Notes: generated by a model from the sequence alone, not told the origin. A stretch of DNA of 43,770 nt from Prevotella brunnea (GCF_008016795.1 NZ_SDIK01000085.1:1-43770), one strand, 5' to 3'; positions 1 through 9,345 are shown, counted from the stretch's first letter. Program-made: numbers and translations.

Positions 1-19
1 TTTAGCGGACAGTAATAAA
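1..19 (+). repeat. Left-end copy of a 19-bp inverted repeat shared with the right end
   Basis: The first 19 bases, TTTAGCGGACAGTAATAAA, are the exact reverse complement of positions 43749-43767. The orientation fits the outer end of an insertion sequence lying just beyond each window edge, so the window may be a contig that stops at two copies of the same IS. I cannot name the IS family from 19 bases. Confidence 0.7.
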
Positions 20-159
20 TCCTTTTACCAACTATTGGTAATTGTCTTGATAAGGAATTTTACCGTTTGCAGCTCTGTGATTTGAACCATTGTTCAATCC
101 AAACCGGTCATTAGCAACCCACGAAACATGTAAAAGAATGGTCTGACAACCGATTTGGA
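20..159. other. Left margin without a gene
   Basis: Non-coding stretch between the terminal repeat and the end of the first gene. It holds a small hairpin at 25-41 (TTACCAA, 3-nt loop, TTGGTAA) but no convincing U-tract. Nothing else was recognised. Confidence 0.4.
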
Positions 160-780
160 TTAAAGAAGGAAAACAAACGCAAGGGAGTGGATCAACTCAC
201 AAATTAAGATGTACAAGGGGAATATCCAAGCACATGTGGAAAATCCACTTGCCAAAGCCTTGTATCCTTGATTAAGCGTTTTGAATTTACCCACTAATGT
301 TCCATAAGTTAATCCACAAACAACAACTATAAAAGCAATTATCGCAATAAAGCCTTGCGAAAAACTACTTGGGAAAATATCCCCCGTGACGCTAATTAAT
401 ACAGCTTTTGGTAGGATAGTAAGTAACAGGATGATGACAATAAACAACAAGAGTTCAATACAAATTGTTCTTATTGCAATGCGCTCTCGATAATGTAGTG
501 TACCCACCTTGAATTCTTTATGGAACAAGAGGTGAATCACAGTAAATAGTCCACTCGACTTTAAGGTTCCAAAGGCAATTGTTCCAAGTAACAGCCAAAC
601 AAGGTATTTGGATGAGAGGTTTTCTATGAAATGGGCAAAAAACCATCTTATGCCTTCCCCACTTAGCAATGAGCGCATACTTAAATCGGGAAACGCAGCT
701 GTTATAATCCAAGATAGAAGTATAACTATTGCTTGTGATATGGCAAGAATTATTGCGAGTAAGCCAAGTTTATTCTTCAT
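160..780 (-). CDS. Multi-pass membrane protein of unknown function
   Basis: Not recognised. The 206-residue product (from the start MKNKLGLL) is very hydrophobic, with about five predicted membrane segments and no catalytic motif that I can see. The start at 780 is preferred because it overlaps the end of the response regulator gene by only 11 bases and opens directly into a signal-anchor-like segment; an upstream ATG at 804 would add eight residues. It is the last gene of an operon with the sensor kinase and response regulator, so it may be an effector or accessory of that signalling system. That role is inferred from position only. Confidence 0.7.
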   Translation of the reverse strand: MKNKLGLLAIILAISQAIVILLSWIITAAFPDLSMRSLLSGEGIRWFFAHFIENLSSKYLVWLLLGTIAFGTLKSSGLFTVIHLLFHKEFKVGTLHYRERIAIRTICIELLLFIVIILLLTILPKAVLISVTGDIFPSSFSQGFIAIIAFIVVVCGLTYGTLVGKFKTLNQGYKALASGFSTCAWIFPLYILICELIHSLAFVFLL

Positions 781-1492
781 CCGGATATAAGTTATCCAAG
801 TCAATAATACGTAACTCCAAAGCCCGAACGACTAATTTAGTGGCATTCACGCTACCATTTCTTCCTTCCGGAAATAATTTTTGCACTAAGTCGTTTTGAC
901 GTTTTTCCAAACTTTTCACTCCAAAAGGCATTCCTCTGAGATTTGTGATTTGCTCTTTGGTATAGCCAAGTGCCAAATGGCGTAAAAATCGCTCATCATA
1001 TTCATCAATTTCGAAATTAATCAGAGCTTCTTGGTGCATCAATTGACTATTCACACTCTGCATGAAGCGTGCCACGATTTTTTGAAGAATGGGCTGATTA
1101 AACACCAATCGTTTTCCGCTAATCACGCTAAATACATCGCCACGAGTCAGCAATTCGCCACTTTTAAGACAGATTCCATCTGCTCCGGCATCAAGCACGT
1201 CCACCCAAAGTTTTTCATTGAGTATCTCACCCGTAAAAATTAGCACTTTAACGCTCGGATACAGAGTTTTGGTTTGCCTGCATATTTCCACTCCAACAGT
1301 AGTGGAGCCTCCCAAGCCCAAGTCTAAAAGCACCAAATCGGGCAAATCGGCTTTCATTAATTTCCAATAAGCAATTTCGTTTTCAGCGGTGCCGATAATG
1401 ACAGCTTCCGGTATTTCATTACGAAATATGCCCTCTGTTCCCTTTAATTCCAAAGGGACATCTTCGACTATAATTACTTTAAATTTTTCCAT
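770..1492 (-). CDS. Response regulator: receiver plus LuxR-like HTH
   Basis: A 240-residue two-component response regulator. Residues 1-125 form a CheY-like receiver: acidic pair E10/D11, phospho-acceptor D57 in LVLLDLGLGG, T87 in IFTGE and K110 in GICLKSGE are all in place. The C-terminal 70 residues (about 165-235) contain a LuxR/NarL-like helix-turn-helix (FLRHLALGYTKEQITNL, then a KSLEKR recognition segment), indicating a DNA-binding transcription regulator. It starts 4 bases after the stop of the upstream kinase gene and overlaps the downstream membrane protein gene, so the three are almost certainly co-transcribed and the kinase is its probable partner. Regulon unknown. Confidence 0.88.
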   Translation of the reverse strand: MEKFKVIIVEDVPLELKGTEGIFRNEIPEAVIIGTAENEIAYWKLMKADLPDLVLLDLGLGGSTTVGVEICRQTKTLYPSVKVLIFTGEILNEKLWVDVLDAGADGICLKSGELLTRGDVFSVISGKRLVFNQPILQKIVARFMQSVNSQLMHQEALINFEIDEYDERFLRHLALGYTKEQITNLRGMPFGVKSLEKRQNDLVQKLFPEGRNGSVNATKLVVRALELRIIDLDNLYPDEE

Positions 1493-1496
1493 ATTC

Positions 1497-4400
1497 TTAA
1501 ACTTTTGCTTTTGATAATGTGATATTCAATATCAGATTTCCGGATATTTTTTGTGCCGTTATGCCACACCTTCTTCTATTGGTTATCTCCCCTATTTCCC
1601 TAACAATTTGCCGGCAAATAAGGAATGGGATATTATTGGCGGCAGGTGTAAATAATTCAATACAGTCGGCTTCAGATAATTTTATCTCCATTACAATCAC
1701 TTGAAGGACGACATATACCGATCCGCTTTCCTCTATATTTACATTTATTTTGTTATTCCTAAACTGCCTTGCAATGATTTCAAAAAGATACTTCAATAAA
1801 TCCATGTCTCCAATAACAAAAGTTGAGGATTTCGGATTTTCCACGAATTCTACTTTAGAAGGAATGATATCACTCACCTTAACTTTTTGTTTCACATAAT
1901 TCTGAGAAGTAATTTGCCTCATGGCTTGGAGACTTAAAAGTGAATATAAATTCTTGTAATAAGCTGCCAGTTCGCCAATGGTCTGCAATTGGGTGTCTTT
2001 ATCATCTACAAGTTGTCGAATGCGAGAGGGATAATACATTGTCTCGTGCTTGAGTGTGGACAGACAATTATCTAAGATGTTATTACTGATATGCAGTTGT
2101 TCATCTTCGTATTCAAGCCTTCGCAGCTCGTCCTCTGCCATTTCTATATTGTGTTTGTTTTTATCTGTTTGCGTTGCAGAAGTTAGGAGTGCCTCTCTTA
2201 TCTTATTGATAATCGACATTAATTCTTTTGGAAACTTTTCATTAATATTTCTATCTATAGTTGTCAGTTTATCGGTTATAGAAATATTACTGACCAAAAT
2301 TTTGTTTATTTCCTTGAGTTTATCTTCACAAAAAAGATAAAAAAGTTGATGGCGATAGTACATAAAATAATATAGTGGGAAGATAGAAATCAAAAGCACT
2401 ATCAACAAAATAACAGCAACATTCTTATTACTTTCGGAACGTTGCATCATACGACAATATTTACCTAATTTTTTATCAGATGAAGTTTCTTTAAATAGAT
2501 GGGTATAAACTTTATTATTGTATCGATATAACGCCCACTTGTGTAGTGCCAATGCCGCAACTGCACTCTCGTTGCGGATATCCAATATTATACTAAAATT
2601 AGTTGGTAGATTGTCATGAAACCATTTAATTTCCGCAGGTGTTTCTGCATCGTTGCCCATGCGTTTCATCAGCATTTTGCCTGTGGGATGGAATTGTAGA
2701 TAATATTTGTTTAAATAATATCTACAAGTATCAGCAAATGCTAAAGTCTTGTGATAATTACCTTTAATATTGCTATAATATGCCGAGTCGGCATAAGTAT
2801 TTGCCATCTCAAGATTTCTTAGAGAATTGTTTATATTTTCATTTAAGGAAGTTAAAGTAGAATGAGTGAAGCCCATGATGATAGTGGGTAACATTCCTGT
2901 GAGAAAGAAGACAAAAGTGCGAAGAATGCCCTTAGGCAGACGAAAAGAAAAAGTGCTACCCTCTCCCACTTTACTTTTCGCATAGATTTCACATACTGAA
3001 AAAATCTTACTGCTTTTACGATACTTATTAATTATTCCTTGACAATTCATTAAACCAAATCCGTGCGACTTAGATTCTTGATTGTCTGCTATGACCTTAT
3101 TATCGAAAATATGAGCCAACTCGTCAGCCGCAACCCCCTTTCCGGTATCTGCTACAGAAACTTCCACATAATTCTGATATTCCCGAGAAGAGACGGTTAC
3201 CCTGCCCCCCTTGTCAGTGAATTTGCGAGCGTTATCGGCTAATGTATTTAGCATGAAGAGTGTAAGTATTCTATCGGCTTTTACAATATTCTTTGTTGAT
3301 TGAACTTCAAATTCAATATCTTTTAATGCAAAGCTCGTTCTGCTTTTCGCAATTATCTCAAATATCTCCTGTAATCGAAAACTTTCTATATGCAGCGATA
3401 ATTCTCCCTTGCGCAATTGTATCCATTCTGTTAATACGTCATTATATTCGTTGATTTTATCTGTAAGTTCCGAAATATAAGTGTATCTCTCGTTTCTCAA
3501 TTCGTTTGTTTCCTTCCTTTTCTGTAATAGTCGAACCTCCCATAATATTCGATCGATAAATGGAGTGATGATATTTACGAGTGTAACTTTTGCACGTATT
3601 TCCAAATTTTTCTTTTTGTTCGCTATCAAATGTGCTTGTGCAACAGCAAAAGCGACTTGCGTTTCCTCGTATTCTTCCTCCATCTTTGACAATTCTTGCT
3701 CATTTGCAATTTGCCATTGTTTGAGAGGCTGGAGTAAATCTGTCAGTGAATTGGCATTTCTTCCTTTTCGTCTCAAATAATGAAAACGCCAAAGTAAAAG
3801 GATGATAAAAACTATCACTAAAGTAACAGCCCCTATCATCATATTTAGCTGTCGTGAGGTTTTTTCCAATTGTTCTGCTCGCGACTCATAATATCGGTCT
3901 TGGCGGGTTTTTTCTTGTAAGTCAAGATAGATATTTCTGTTGAAATCGCTTCCCTGTTTATCATTTATAGCGGCATAGACAACACTCAATTGTTCGCGGA
4001 TTGACGCTATTAAATCCGGAGTTTTTTCTATTGACTTATTGTGAAGAAGTGCTTTCTCCAAACAAATAATAGCAGAACGATAATCATTGATTTGCCAATA
4101 ACAGGAAGCAAGTGTGCGATAGTTACCTGCCGTTTGGTAAACATCACCATATTCTTCAAAGAGTCGCAATGCTCGTTGAGCCATGTTGCCTGCCAACAAG
4201 GTGTCCGGCATATTATCTTCATTGAGAAGTTTCACCGCTGTTTGATTGTCTGCCAATAGCTTATTCCTATCATGCTCTATCAAGAATTTTTCACTTAACG
4301 CTTGCAAAGAATTGGCTTCCCAAGGTATATACCCAAATTTGTGTGCCATTGAATAACACCGCATCAAGATATCAAACTCCTGTTGGTTGATATCCTCTTG

Positions 4401-5075
4401 GCTCTTACCTTTTATAATTCCGCCAGCTCCCAAATTATAAAGTAGATTTAGATATTGCGCAGTATCTGTCATGATTTCTCCATCAGGATTAACAGCTTTC
4501 AAAGCCTTGACCGATGGTATTTCCAATCCCACATAATAATAATAAATGGATGTAACGATATGAAACTCTGAATGAGCATAAACTAAACGGGCTTTTTGAT
4601 GTTTGGAAAGATAATTTTTCTCTTCTTTTATTCGTCGCCCTCGTCTCTGCGCACTTTCGTGATAATCGTAAAATTCCTTATTTCTGGATTGCCTTTGACA
4701 TAGGCGCATCATCTGAATGTCAGCAATTAACAATTCTACTTGATTATCGGTCAAGCTTGTCAGAGTTCTTAAAATTTCTGAAGCTTTTTCATACTCCATT
4801 TTTACAATATTTACAAAGGCAATATTGTTTAAAGCCTCCGCTCTACCTGCCGAGTAATGTTCCGATAGATGATATGCCTTTTCGGCATAATATAGGGTAG
4901 AGTCTAAATTTTTATAGTGAAAATAATAAGAACGTTCATTTAAACAATCTACTTTTCCCCTTTCAACACGTGAGCATGCTGAAAAACAAAAACCAACCAT
5001 TGCCGAAAACAAAACGACAGATAGCAAGTTCAAGCGATTGAATATATGATATTTATTCACTTTGATATTTCTCAC
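1497..5075 (-). CDS. Double-sensor membrane histidine kinase (DUF5112/DUF5113-like)
   Basis: An 1192-residue sensor kinase built as two stacked sensor-membrane-cytoplasm modules. N-terminal signal with lipobox-like FSAC (Cys33), a TPR-rich periplasmic region (about 40-400), membrane segment 411-431, coiled coil, then a HATPase_c domain with N-box N615, G1 motif D643-T-G-K-G and G2 motif around G672 (HGFGL). A second module follows: membrane segment 716-735, extracytoplasmic region 736-883, membrane segment 884-905, and a cytoplasmic part with an H-box-like LKHETMYYPSR (H1010) and a degenerate ATPase-like end lacking the N and G boxes. The first module has no clear phospho-histidine. This matches, from memory, the bacteroidetal DUF5112/DUF5113 kinase architecture. 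First gene of the operon with the response regulator. One uninterrupted frame, so not a recent assembly artefact. Confidence 0.85.
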   Translation of the reverse strand: MRNIKVNKYHIFNRLNLLSVVLFSAMVGFCFSACSRVERGKVDCLNERSYYFHYKNLDSTLYYAEKAYHLSEHYSAGRAEALNNIAFVNIVKMEYEKASEILRTLTSLTDNQVELLIADIQMMRLCQRQSRNKEFYDYHESAQRRGRRIKEEKNYLSKHQKARLVYAHSEFHIVTSIYYYYVGLEIPSVKALKAVNPDGEIMTDTAQYLNLLYNLGAGGIIKGKSQEDINQQEFDILMRCYSMAHKFGYIPWEANSLQALSEKFLIEHDRNKLLADNQTAVKLLNEDNMPDTLLAGNMAQRALRLFEEYGDVYQTAGNYRTLASCYWQINDYRSAIICLEKALLHNKSIEKTPDLIASIREQLSVVYAAINDKQGSDFNRNIYLDLQEKTRQDRYYESRAEQLEKTSRQLNMMIGAVTLVIVFIILLLWRFHYLRRKGRNANSLTDLLQPLKQWQIANEQELSKMEEEYEETQVAFAVAQAHLIANKKKNLEIRAKVTLVNIITPFIDRILWEVRLLQKRKETNELRNERYTYISELTDKINEYNDVLTEWIQLRKGELSLHIESFRLQEIFEIIAKSRTSFALKDIEFEVQSTKNIVKADRILTLFMLNTLADNARKFTDKGGRVTVSSREYQNYVEVSVADTGKGVAADELAHIFDNKVIADNQESKSHGFGLMNCQGIINKYRKSSKIFSVCEIYAKSKVGEGSTFSFRLPKGILRTFVFFLTGMLPTIIMGFTHSTLTSLNENINNSLRNLEMANTYADSAYYSNIKGNYHKTLAFADTCRYYLNKYYLQFHPTGKMLMKRMGNDAETPAEIKWFHDNLPTNFSIILDIRNESAVAALALHKWALYRYNNKVYTHLFKETSSDKKLGKYCRMMQRSESNKNVAVILLIVLLISIFPLYYFMYYRHQLFYLFCEDKLKEINKILVSNISITDKLTTIDRNINEKFPKELMSIINKIREALLTSATQTDKNKHNIEMAEDELRRLEYEDEQLHISNNILDNCLSTLKHETMYYPSRIRQLVDDKDTQLQTIGELAAYYKNLYSLLSLQAMRQITSQNYVKQKVKVSDIIPSKVEFVENPKSSTFVIGDMDLLKYLFEIIARQFRNNKINVNIEESGSVYVVLQVIVMEIKLSEADCIELFTPAANNIPFLICRQIVREIGEITNRRRCGITAQKISGNLILNITLSKAKV

Positions 5076-5178
5076 AAAAATACAAAAGTTTTCTCAAAAC
5101 TACTCAAAAAGAATTATATTTTAAAAGTATTTGGGATAAAAGCTTGGTAAACGCTTTCCGAAATTGAATTATTATTGC

Positions 5179-5186
5179 TATTTTTG
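5179..5186 (+). promoter_or_regulatory. Bacteroidetes -7 box (TATTTTTG) for the LacI gene
   Basis: TATTTTTG matches the TAnnTTTG -7 consensus and lies 22 bases before the ATG at 5209. No clear TTTG -33 box was found at the usual spacing, so this is a moderate call. Confidence 0.45.
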
Positions 5187-5208
5187 CAAATAAATCAATA
5201 GGTTTTGT

Positions 5209-6273
5209 ATGACATCAAAAATCAGAATTAAGGATATAGCAATAAAAGCAGGTGTTAGCGTAGGCACTGTTGATAGAGTGTTGCATAAACGTCCCAATGT
5301 TTCAAAGGAAGCGAGAGAAAGGGTTGAGGCTGTTCTTAAGGAGATGAATTATCAACCGAATGTTTATGCCAGTGCCTTAGCCTATAATAAAAAACACAAA
5401 TTCTTTTGTCTTCTTCCTAAACATACCAGTGAAGCCTATTGGGAAGAAATAGAACTGGGAGCTATCAAGGCCATTGAGTATCGAAGAGATTTCCAATTAG
5501 ACATGGAATTTATTTATTTTGACAGGCTAAACTCTCAATCGTTTGCCAATGCTTACCAAGAATGTTTGAAAAAAAAACCTTCCGGTGTAATTTTGGTTCC
5601 CTCTTTACCGGATGACACTCGGAAATTTACCGATACACTCCATGAAAGAAATATCCCATTCGTACTCTTGGATTCTTATCTACCCGAGTTGAAACCATTA
5701 TCGTTCTTTGGACAAGATTCTTTTCAAAGTGGCTGTTTTGCTGCAAAAATGCTGATGCTAATTGCCAGAGATGAAAAAGCCATCATGATCATGAAACAAA
5801 CCAAAGATGGGCTGATGGCAAGTAAACAGCAGGAAAATCGAGAAGTTGGTTTTAGACACTACATGAAGGAGCATTATCCACTGGTAAAGATTTTAGAAGT
5901 AAATTTACCACTTGAGGAGAAGCGGAAAGTGTATGAGGACGTATTGGAAGAGTTTTTTACTACACACCCGGAAGTTCATCATTGCATTGCAGTCAATTCA
6001 AAAGCTCATATTGTGGGAGAGTTTCTATTGAATACCAACAGACGAAATATCCAAATTCTAGGATATGATGTGGTTCATAAAAATGCAGAATGCCTGCGAC
6101 AAGGCAGTATTTCGTTTCTTATCGCACAGCATGCTTTCCAACAAGGATTTTCAAGTGTTGATACTTTATTCAGAGCGATCGTGCTTAAAAAGGAGGTTCC
6201 ACTTGTCAATTATATGCCAATAGAACTCCTCTCTAAAGAAAATATCGATTTTTACCATCGCATGCGCATATAG
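5209..6273 (+). CDS. LacI-family transcriptional regulator
   Basis: A 354-residue DNA-binding regulator. Residues 3-60 are a typical LacI headpiece (RIKDIAIKAGVSVGTVDRVL, then a hinge helix with NYQPNVYASAL). The rest (about 65-354) is a periplasmic-binding-protein-like sugar-sensing domain of the Peripla_BP_4 type. Length is normal for the family. It is transcribed away from the kinase operon across a 133-bp gap and followed 33 bases later by an unknown gene. No carbohydrate-use cluster is present next to it, so its ligand and targets cannot be inferred from context. Confidence 0.88.
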   Translation: MTSKIRIKDIAIKAGVSVGTVDRVLHKRPNVSKEARERVEAVLKEMNYQPNVYASALAYNKKHKFFCLLPKHTSEAYWEEIELGAIKAIEYRRDFQLDMEFIYFDRLNSQSFANAYQECLKKKPSGVILVPSLPDDTRKFTDTLHERNIPFVLLDSYLPELKPLSFFGQDSFQSGCFAAKMLMLIARDEKAIMIMKQTKDGLMASKQQENREVGFRHYMKEHYPLVKILEVNLPLEEKRKVYEDVLEEFFTTHPEVHHCIAVNSKAHIVGEFLLNTNRRNIQILGYDVVHKNAECLRQGSISFLIAQHAFQQGFSSVDTLFRAIVLKKEVPLVNYMPIELLSKENIDFYHRMRI

Positions 6274-6306
6274 AAAATGTGCTCATTGATTATAATGACA
6301 AAGTAA

Positions 6307-7125
6307 ATGGATATCATTCTACGGAATTTCTTCAGCATTATTCGTTCAGGTGCCTTTAACGATAAAACGGGGATAGAGGTAATGTCTCCATTTAAATGGC
6401 GTCGACTATTTTTAATGGTTGAAGCACAAAACGTTGTAAGTATCTTTGTGAGAGGCGTTAATGCCAATTCTGATAACGAAAAGTTGAATCTTCCTCAAGA
6501 TTTAATTCAGAAAATACAACAGAAACTCAAGACTTCTCAAGAGAAAGGTACCAAACAAGACAGCCATAAAATTTATTTAAGTAATAGATTATACAATCGA
6601 AGGCTAAAGAAGGTCATAGAAAAAGAAATACATAGTATCGATACTTCCATAGAAGCACTTGACATTCTTAAAATCATTATCTATAACACCAACTCAATGC
6701 TCAACAACGGTATCAGCCTGAGTGGTATCATAAAACTCGGTCAATATTTGCGGACAAAGGGCGATAAAGTCGATTTTATCAAACTTGAAAATTGGCTAAT
6801 CTATCTAAATTTAGTCCGAATGGCTCAACTTCAAGGTAGCATCTTGATAACCTTTTTCGGATTTGAAAAAAACGAATTACCCTTTGTGAAGAAAGAAGAA
6901 CCCAAAGCTAACACTTTAACCATCAAAGCTGTATCGAATTTAGCAAAAGACACCACAGAAGAATGGCACTTTAAACAAGATTCAGTAGGTTTTGTAAGAA
7001 ATAATGGGGCTATGCTTAGAAAAAATCTCAGAAGAAGTTTTCGCTATCTGCAATATGCTCCGTTGGAGACAACCAGTAATTTTCTCCACAACTTCATTAA
7101 AAGTTTGTCTGAGATAGAAGAATAG
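6307..7125 (+). CDS. Conserved-looking protein of unknown function
   Basis: Not assigned to a family. The 272-residue product has no signal peptide and no membrane segment. The N-terminus (MDIILRNFFSIIRSGAF, then SPFKWRRL) is moderately hydrophobic and basic, and the middle is lysine-rich and probably helical. No cysteine pairs, nucleotide-binding loop or catalytic motif was seen. It follows the LacI gene by 33 bases in the same direction and may be read through from it. Base composition is AT-rich like its neighbours. Confidence 0.7.
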   Translation: MDIILRNFFSIIRSGAFNDKTGIEVMSPFKWRRLFLMVEAQNVVSIFVRGVNANSDNEKLNLPQDLIQKIQQKLKTSQEKGTKQDSHKIYLSNRLYNRRLKKVIEKEIHSIDTSIEALDILKIIIYNTNSMLNNGISLSGIIKLGQYLRTKGDKVDFIKLENWLIYLNLVRMAQLQGSILITFFGFEKNELPFVKKEEPKANTLTIKAVSNLAKDTTEEWHFKQDSVGFVRNNGAMLRKNLRRSFRYLQYAPLETTSNFLHNFIKSLSEIEE

Positions 7126-7236
7126 TGCACCCAGATTCCTTTTCAACACGAATGTATTTTTAGTAAAATAATTCTAAAATCATGACCAAACTTTTAATAA
7201 TCCCCATACGACTTTTATTATATCAATTATAAATCG

Positions 7237-7244
7237 TATCTTTG
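7237..7244 (+). promoter_or_regulatory. -7 box TATCTTTG, five bases before the GH25 start
   Basis: TATCTTTG is an exact TAnnTTTG -7 box. Only five bases (CATTT) separate it from the ATG at 7250, so the predicted transcript would start at or within a base or two of the start codon. No convincing -33 TTTG is present. Confidence 0.6.
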
Positions 7245-7249
7245 CATTT

Positions 7250-7963
7250 ATGATTAGTAAGCGTTTTTTTCTATTTCTGTTTAGTATATTTTCTTTTACG
7301 AGCATCTTCGCTCAATACTATGTCCAATGTGAAGATACCTGTAATCATATTCACGGATTGGATATGAGCCACTATCAAGGTGAAGTTTGGTGGGAAAGGG
7401 TATCGGAAAATAGCAATCATAAACTTAACTATGTTTACTTAAAAGCTACGGAGGGAGGAGCAAAAATAGATAAAAGATATCTTGAAAACATCGTTGCAGC
7501 TCAAAGATATGGAATGAATGTAGGCTCCTATCATTTTTATCGCCCCAAAGTTCCACAGGTAGAACAGCTAAGGAATTTTAGAGCTCAGTGCCGACCACAA
7601 GATCAAGATCTTATCCCCATGGTCGATGTTGAGACCACAAGTGGATTAAGTTCTAAAGCATTAAGAGACAGCCTGCAAAAATTCCTCATCTTAATGACTG
7701 AAGAGTATGGTGTGCGACCACTTGTCTATACTTACACAAATTTCTATAATCAACACTTGATAGGTGCTATCGATGATTACAAACTCTTCATCGCCCAATA
7801 TACACAGAGAGAACCTGAACTGCAAGATGGACGAGACATCTTTGCTTGGCAATATACCGGCAAAGGCAGTATAAACGGAGTCAATGGATATGTTGATAAA
7901 AGTCGATTGATGGGAAGACATAGTATGCGAGAAATACGTTTCCATCGACGATCTCGAAATTAA
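7250..7963 (+). CDS. GH25 lysozyme-like muramidase, secreted
   Basis: A 237-residue glycoside hydrolase family 25 protein, predicted to cut the MurNAc-GlcNAc bond of peptidoglycan. An N-terminal signal peptide (about 1-21, ending SIFAQ) sends it out of the cytoplasm. GH25 hallmarks: GLDMSHYQG with D38, YLKATEG, VGSYHFYRP, and the acidic pair D126/E128 in PMVDVETT, expected to be catalytic. The C-terminal segment IFAWQYTGKGSINGVNGYVDKSRL is also typical. It sits between an unknown gene and a zinc-ribbon membrane protein. Its role, cell-wall remodelling or attack on competitors, cannot be decided here. Confidence 0.9.
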   Translation: MISKRFFLFLFSIFSFTSIFAQYYVQCEDTCNHIHGLDMSHYQGEVWWERVSENSNHKLNYVYLKATEGGAKIDKRYLENIVAAQRYGMNVGSYHFYRPKVPQVEQLRNFRAQCRPQDQDLIPMVDVETTSGLSSKALRDSLQKFLILMTEEYGVRPLVYTYTNFYNQHLIGAIDDYKLFIAQYTQREPELQDGRDIFAWQYTGKGSINGVNGYVDKSRLMGRHSMREIRFHRRSRN

Positions 7964-7999
7964 ATAAGACACCAATAATAAATAAATCATAGTAAGAGA

Positions 8000-9271
8000 A
8001 TGATTATAAAATGTCCGGAATGCGGTCATCAAGTGAGCGACAAAGCTCCTCTTTGCCCAAGCTGTGGAATTGAAATAGCAGGACACATCATCACCTGTCC
8101 TAATTGTAGAGAAATATATTTAAGTGATGAGAAAACATGCCCGAACTGCCACCATGCGAATGCATCCACTTTAAACAAGATTGAAAATCAAGAAGGCAAT
8201 GAAACTCCGACTGTTATTCCTACCGATGGAAATCGCAAAGATGATATACCACTCGTCAGTCCTATTTCGCAAAAAACTCAAGAGCAGACACCAGACTTTT
8301 CCGAACCAACGGTTGAAAACAATGAGGTTGTCATCGCACAGATCATACCTGATGAAGACAACGTGGAGCATGAAACTTCAAATGCCACAAACGAGCATTC
8401 AGCTTCCAAACACAAAAAAAAGAATTATCATATCGCACTTTTGGTTTCTATCCTTATCGCAATAGCTATAAGTGTAATTTTGTTGCAACTATACAATCAT
8501 GGGTTAAATAATAATGAAAAGAAAGAGTATGAAATAGCGATAAAAAGCAATAACGAAGCGGTATTGCAGCAATATTTGGATGAATTTCCGGAGGCTCCCG
8601 GAGATCATAGAAAAAGTATTCAAACACGATTGGATAATATGCAAAAGACCGTACATGAACATATGGGTGTCAGAAGTTTAAAATCTTGGAGTGAATGTTA
8701 CGAGTATTTACAACAAAACCAAAGCTCTCCCTATAAGACCGAGATAGAAAGAAAAATGGATGACTTCGCATGGTCAGACGCATTGAGAATTAATACAGCA
8801 GACTCGTATTCGGAGTACAAAGAAAGGATGCCAAATGGAAAACATAACCATGAAGCGGATGAGAGAATAAAAGCGTTCATGAAAAACACAGCAACTCCTG
8901 AAGAAAAAAGTAAGGCTGTCAGCTGCATAAGAGAATTTTTGAGAGGAATTAATGCCAAAAGCACAACAAAGATATCGAATGCCATTGCTTCTCCATTTAA
9001 CTTTTTGGGAACAAGCGGTGCTACAATTACAGATGTTACTGAATTTATGAGAAATAAATTATATCAGGCTGATGTAAAAACTCTTAATTGGCATTTGGAT
9101 CAACCAAGCGACATCAGTACAGAAACAAATAATGAGGATGAAACAATAATACAAAGAATAGAGATTCCTGCAAAATTAGTAATCAAACGAGAAGGAGGAA
9201 CTTCCACCAAGAGTTATTTAATTTCTGCTACCATAAAAAATGGAAAGATAACTGCCATAAACTGGAAATAG
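8000..9271 (+). CDS. Double zinc-ribbon single-pass membrane protein
   Basis: A 423-residue protein of unknown role. Two N-terminal zinc ribbons bind metal through C5/C8/C19/C22 and C33/C36/C47/C50 (CPECG, CPSCG, CPNC, CPNC). An acidic, low-complexity linker (about 55-135) precedes one membrane segment (about 145-163) flanked by KHKKK, giving an N-in, C-out topology. The extracytoplasmic part has a helical region (170-290) and a C-terminal domain (about 295-423) rich in strands that could be NTF2-like; that last point is a guess. It begins 36 bases after the GH25 gene. A strong hairpin follows its stop. Confidence 0.75.
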   Translation: MIIKCPECGHQVSDKAPLCPSCGIEIAGHIITCPNCREIYLSDEKTCPNCHHANASTLNKIENQEGNETPTVIPTDGNRKDDIPLVSPISQKTQEQTPDFSEPTVENNEVVIAQIIPDEDNVEHETSNATNEHSASKHKKKNYHIALLVSILIAIAISVILLQLYNHGLNNNEKKEYEIAIKSNNEAVLQQYLDEFPEAPGDHRKSIQTRLDNMQKTVHEHMGVRSLKSWSECYEYLQQNQSSPYKTEIERKMDDFAWSDALRINTADSYSEYKERMPNGKHNHEADERIKAFMKNTATPEEKSKAVSCIREFLRGINAKSTTKISNAIASPFNFLGTSGATITDVTEFMRNKLYQADVKTLNWHLDQPSDISTETNNEDETIIQRIEIPAKLVIKREGGTSTKSYLISATIKNGKITAINWK

Positions 9272-9288
9272 AAGTTAAACTATTCCAT

Positions 9289-9337
9289 TGATAACGGGTC
9301 AGTCGTAAAACCCAGTTTTACGACTGACCCGTTATCA
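9289..9337. terminator. 23-bp perfect inverted repeat with 3-nt loop
   Basis: Arms 9289-9311 and 9315-9337 (core ATAACGGGTCAGTCG and its complement) pair without a mismatch around the loop CCA. It lies 18 bases after the stop of the zinc-ribbon gene, so it probably ends that transcript, and it also separates it from the oncoming tracrRNA. No U-tract follows on the plus strand, so it is not a textbook intrinsic terminator. Confidence 0.6.
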
Positions 9338-9345
9338 TACACGCT

